The notes under the pieces were generated by a model, which was given only the letters and a program-made list of their open reading frames with translations, had not been told where the DNA came from and searched no databases. The position numbers and the translations under genes are program-made. DNA of 41,168 nucleotides from Candidatus Epulonipiscioides saccharophilum. Lineage in GTDB: Bacteria; Bacillota; Clostridia; Lachnospirales; Cellulosilyticaceae. The DNA lies in the NCBI GenBank assembly GCA_002007295.1, contig LNZM01000152.1, forward strand, positions 1 to 41,168, written 5' to 3'. Below are positions 39,459-41,168 of this stretch, one piece after another (the first letter of the stretch is position 1; each line of letters begins with the position of its first letter).

Positions 39459-39722
39459 AACATTTTAGATCCTAGCGTTGTAAAACAGTCTTCTATTTTC
39501 AACTCGGATTTCTTTGTTGTAGCTATTGCGGGCATTACCTTGCTATTCATTCTAACTAGGCAAAAAAAACGCAATAAATCTAGATTTTAAAACATTTTAG
39601 ATCCTAGCGTTGTAAAACAGTCTTCTATTTTCAACTCGGATTTCTTTGTTGTAGCTATTGCGGGTATTACCTTGCTATTCATTTTAACTAGGCAAAGAAA
39701 ACGCAATAAATCTAGGTTTTAA
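39459..39722 (+). repeat. Two in-frame echoes of the dacF 3' end
   Basis: The segment 39341-39458 recurs at 39473-39590 and 39605-39722, a period of exactly 132 bp (44 codons). Stop codons fall at 39456-39458, 39588-39590 and 39720-39722. Copy 2 differs from the gene by GCC to GCT and CTG to TTG (both synonymous). Copy 3 differs from copy 2 by GGC to GGT, CTA to TTA, AGA to AGG (synonymous) and one Lys to Arg. The joint (AACATTTTAGAT) is open in the dacF frame. The last copy ends 11 bp from the convergent yebC stop. Confidence 0.9.
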
Positions 39723-39733
39723 AATATTTTTAG

Positions 39734-40468
39734 TTATTCATCAAAATTATTACAGTTATGATAGACATTCTGAACATCGTCATCATTTTCTAGTAGATCC
39801 AACATTTTAGTAAAACCTTTAATATTTTCCGGACTTATTTGAGCATAAGTAGTCGGAATCATGGCAACTTGGCCGTTAGCGATTTTTATATTATTATCTT
39901 CTAGAGATTTATAAACATCGGAAAACGCCTCTTTGGATGTGGTAATAACATAGCCTTCGAATTCTGAGGAGAAGTCATCGGCTCCGGCCTCTAAGGCTAA
40001 CATCATAAGGTCGTCTTCATCGAGATCGTTGTCTTCTTTATCGATAAAGATTTCGCCTTTTTCTTCGAACATAAAAGATACGCATCCTAGGGTGCCCATA
40101 TTACCGCCGCCTTTAGAAAACGCTGCTCTTACGTTTGCGGCGGTACGATTTTTATTATCCGTTAAAGTTTCGACTACAACAGCGATGCCGTTCGGCCCAT
40201 AGCCTTCGTAGTTTATATATTCGTAATTTAATCCTTCGGCATCACCTTCAGCCTTTTTTATGCTCCTAGAAATGGTGTCGTTTGGCATATTATTTGATTT
40301 AGCTTTGGCTATTATATCTTTTAGTCTGTTATTTAAATTTGGATCTGATCCTCCGCTCTTTACAGCTACAGCAATTTCTCTACCTAATTTAGTAAAAATT
40401 TTACCCTTTTGAGCATCATTTTTTGCTTTACGATGTTTTATATTAGCAAATTTTGAATGTCCCGACAT
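39734..40468 (-). CDS. yebC: YebC/PmpR family regulator
   Basis: A 244-residue soluble protein of the YebC family. The signature start is [28 protein letters not shown] (given in part: [12 protein letters not shown]), followed by [53 protein letters not shown] and an acidic C-terminal domain. Members have been described as DNA-binding regulators and, more recently, as helpers of translation at proline-rich stretches. AGGAGG lies 5-6 nt before the ATG. It converges with the dacF echoes. It is the last clearly bacterial gene before the window's foreign-looking tail. Confidence 0.95.
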   Translation of the reverse strand: MSGHSKFANIKHRKAKNDAQKGKIFTKLGREIAVAVKSGGSDPNLNNRLKDIIAKAKSNNMPNDTISRSIKKAEGDAEGLNYEYINYEGYGPNGIAVVVETLTDNKNRTAANVRAAFSKGGGNMGTLGCVSFMFEEKGEIFIDKEDNDLDEDDLMMLALEAGADDFSSEFEGYVITTSKEAFSDVYKSLEDNNIKIANGQVAMIPTTYAQISPENIKGFTKMLDLLENDDDVQNVYHNCNNFDE

Positions 40469-40539
40469 AATTTCCTCCTAAAATTTTTTTAATAAGTTTA
40501 TCACTTTATTGGATTTTAATCAACGCTCTCTTATAAAAA

Positions 40540-40640
40540 TTTTATTTTCAACAAAGTTGATCAATAGATTGAATTGTTGGTGATTTTGGATTTATTGTTT
40601 GCATACCTTATTTTATTTTCAGCAAAGTTGATCGATGGCT
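40540..40640. repeat. Direct repeat in the foreign-looking tail
   Basis: TTTATTTTCA(A/G)CAAAGTTGATC(A/G)AT followed by TTGAATTGTTGG occurs at about 40543 and 40611. Both copies seem to lie beyond the bacterial part, which suggests the switch in origin is left of about 40540. Confidence 0.5.
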
Positions 40641-41168
40641 TGAATTGTTGGAAACAGAAGTGAAGGAAAAAACTTCCGCTGTCAATCAAAATTGTCAGAA
40701 ATACTCTAAAAGATGAGACCAAGTGAAAAATAAAGTTGACCAAATGTAAAACAAATGCCTGGTTGTGGTCCATTTAATGAAATATCTGTTTGTAGTATTT
40801 ATCTGAGTCCGTTACATGTTTTCTGTAAAGTTGGGTTTCAGAGGCTTGAAGTTAAAATCCTGATTTCAAATTGAGAACGAAGTTTGGCAACAAAACAAAA
40901 GTACATTCAAGTTTGAATAAATCTTTCCAGAATTCATCCATATATTCACAGTGCCAAAATTAATGGTTATTGTTATTAAATTTAAAAAAAAATCAGTAGT
41001 TAGTCGGTAGATTTACCTTCGTTGCTTCATTGTCGCGCATGAATGACGTAAGCGAGACGTTTTGCCATCATGGCGGCGGAAGGCTGCGAGGAGATGAGCG
41101 GCAACGGGGAGCTCGAAGAGTCTGCAGGTAGTTTAATGATCCGCAATGAGTTTTCTATAAAAAGCTTT
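40540..41168 (+). other. Possible vertebrate (host) promoter and first exon joined to the contig
   Basis: There is no bacterial gene after yebC. Composition changes from AT-rich to a GC-rich end with several CpG. TGACGTAA (41044-41051) is a CRE-type box; GCCATCATGGCGGC (41064-41077) combines a vertebrate-like start context and a YY1-like motif. ATG 41070 opens MAAEGCEEMSGNGELEESA, then CAG followed by GTAG at 41128, a plausible splice donor; unspliced, the frame also stays open to the window end. No Shine-Dalgarno precedes this ATG. I do not recognise the protein. A bacterial origin is not excluded. Confidence 0.5.

Noticed and set aside
39473-39722. dacF echoes as separate small membrane-protein genes
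   Set aside because: They have no start codon with a ribosome binding site; only readthrough of the dacF stop could express them.
40561-40773. 70-codon minus-strand frame upstream of yebC
   Set aside because: It lies in the foreign-looking tail, has no Shine-Dalgarno and low-complexity content.

Overview
The window looks like a low-GC, AT-rich Firmicute of the Clostridia (Lachnospirales-like). Ribosome binding sites are strong (AGGAGG type), promoters are TTGACA/TATAAT, there are spore-associated genes (PdaB-like deacetylase, GerMN protein), large secreted fibronectin-III proteins and a clostridial-style oligopeptide ABC system. The last ~0.6 kb differs sharply. It ends in a GC-rich stretch with a TGACGTAA box, a Kozak/YY1-like ATGGCGGC and a possible splice donor, which resembles a vertebrate promoter and first exon. 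If that is host DNA joined to a bacterial contig, a fish-gut symbiont such as an Epulopiscium-like Lachnospirales bacterium would fit; this is inference only.

Layout: (1) 1-1475, a decayed edge: tandem RBS-plus-start-codon repeats, a short coding-like repeat, and an ABC exporter wrecked by a deletion that joins the first half of its ATPase to the tail of its permease. (2) 1593-9671, minus strand: oppA, an intrinsic terminator, then oppB-oppC-oppD-oppF and a DUF3899 membrane protein, for peptide uptake. Both ATPases carry coiled-coil insertions and OppC carries a large extracytoplasmic insertion. (3) 10130-15903, plus strand: an arsenic/thiol-redox island of COG0701 (ArsP-like) permease, ArsR, membrane-anchored thioredoxin, CcdA, a Cys-rich TM0996-type thioredoxin and an ACR3 arsenite exporter. 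The permease and arsR have nearly identical promoter/operator modules. (4) 15956-25824, minus strand: two very large secreted fibronectin-III proteins in tandem. (5) 26383-29319: divergent PdaB-like deacetylase and a fused 3-oxo-tetronate kinase/decarboxylase. (6) 29320-30250: about 0.9 kb with no gene but several mobile-repeat remnants and a repeated hairpin element. (7) 30311-37944, minus strand: comEA, response regulator, histidine kinase, GerMN protein, comEC, holA and a small acidic protein. (8) 38184-39458 D-Ala-D-Ala carboxypeptidase (plus) and 39734-40468 YebC (minus), followed by the foreign-looking tail.

The most unusual feature is a recurring pattern at gene boundaries. Downstream of dacF, comEC, ccdA and the larger fibronectin-III gene lie one to three diverged copies ('echoes') of that gene's own 3' end. 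For dacF, ccdA and comEC, the distance between corresponding stop codons is 132, 111 and 219 bp, all multiples of three. Most dacF differences are synonymous, and internal deletions and indels in the ccdA and comEC copies are in frame (ccdA's second copy later lost one base at its stop). Similar short tandem arrays occupy several upstream regions (1-345, 25951-26237, 27205-27310) and one terminator region (11301-11440). Together with palindromic MITE-like repeats whose CCTCTCAG end sits next to stop codons, these arrays and repeats fill most of the intergenic space.
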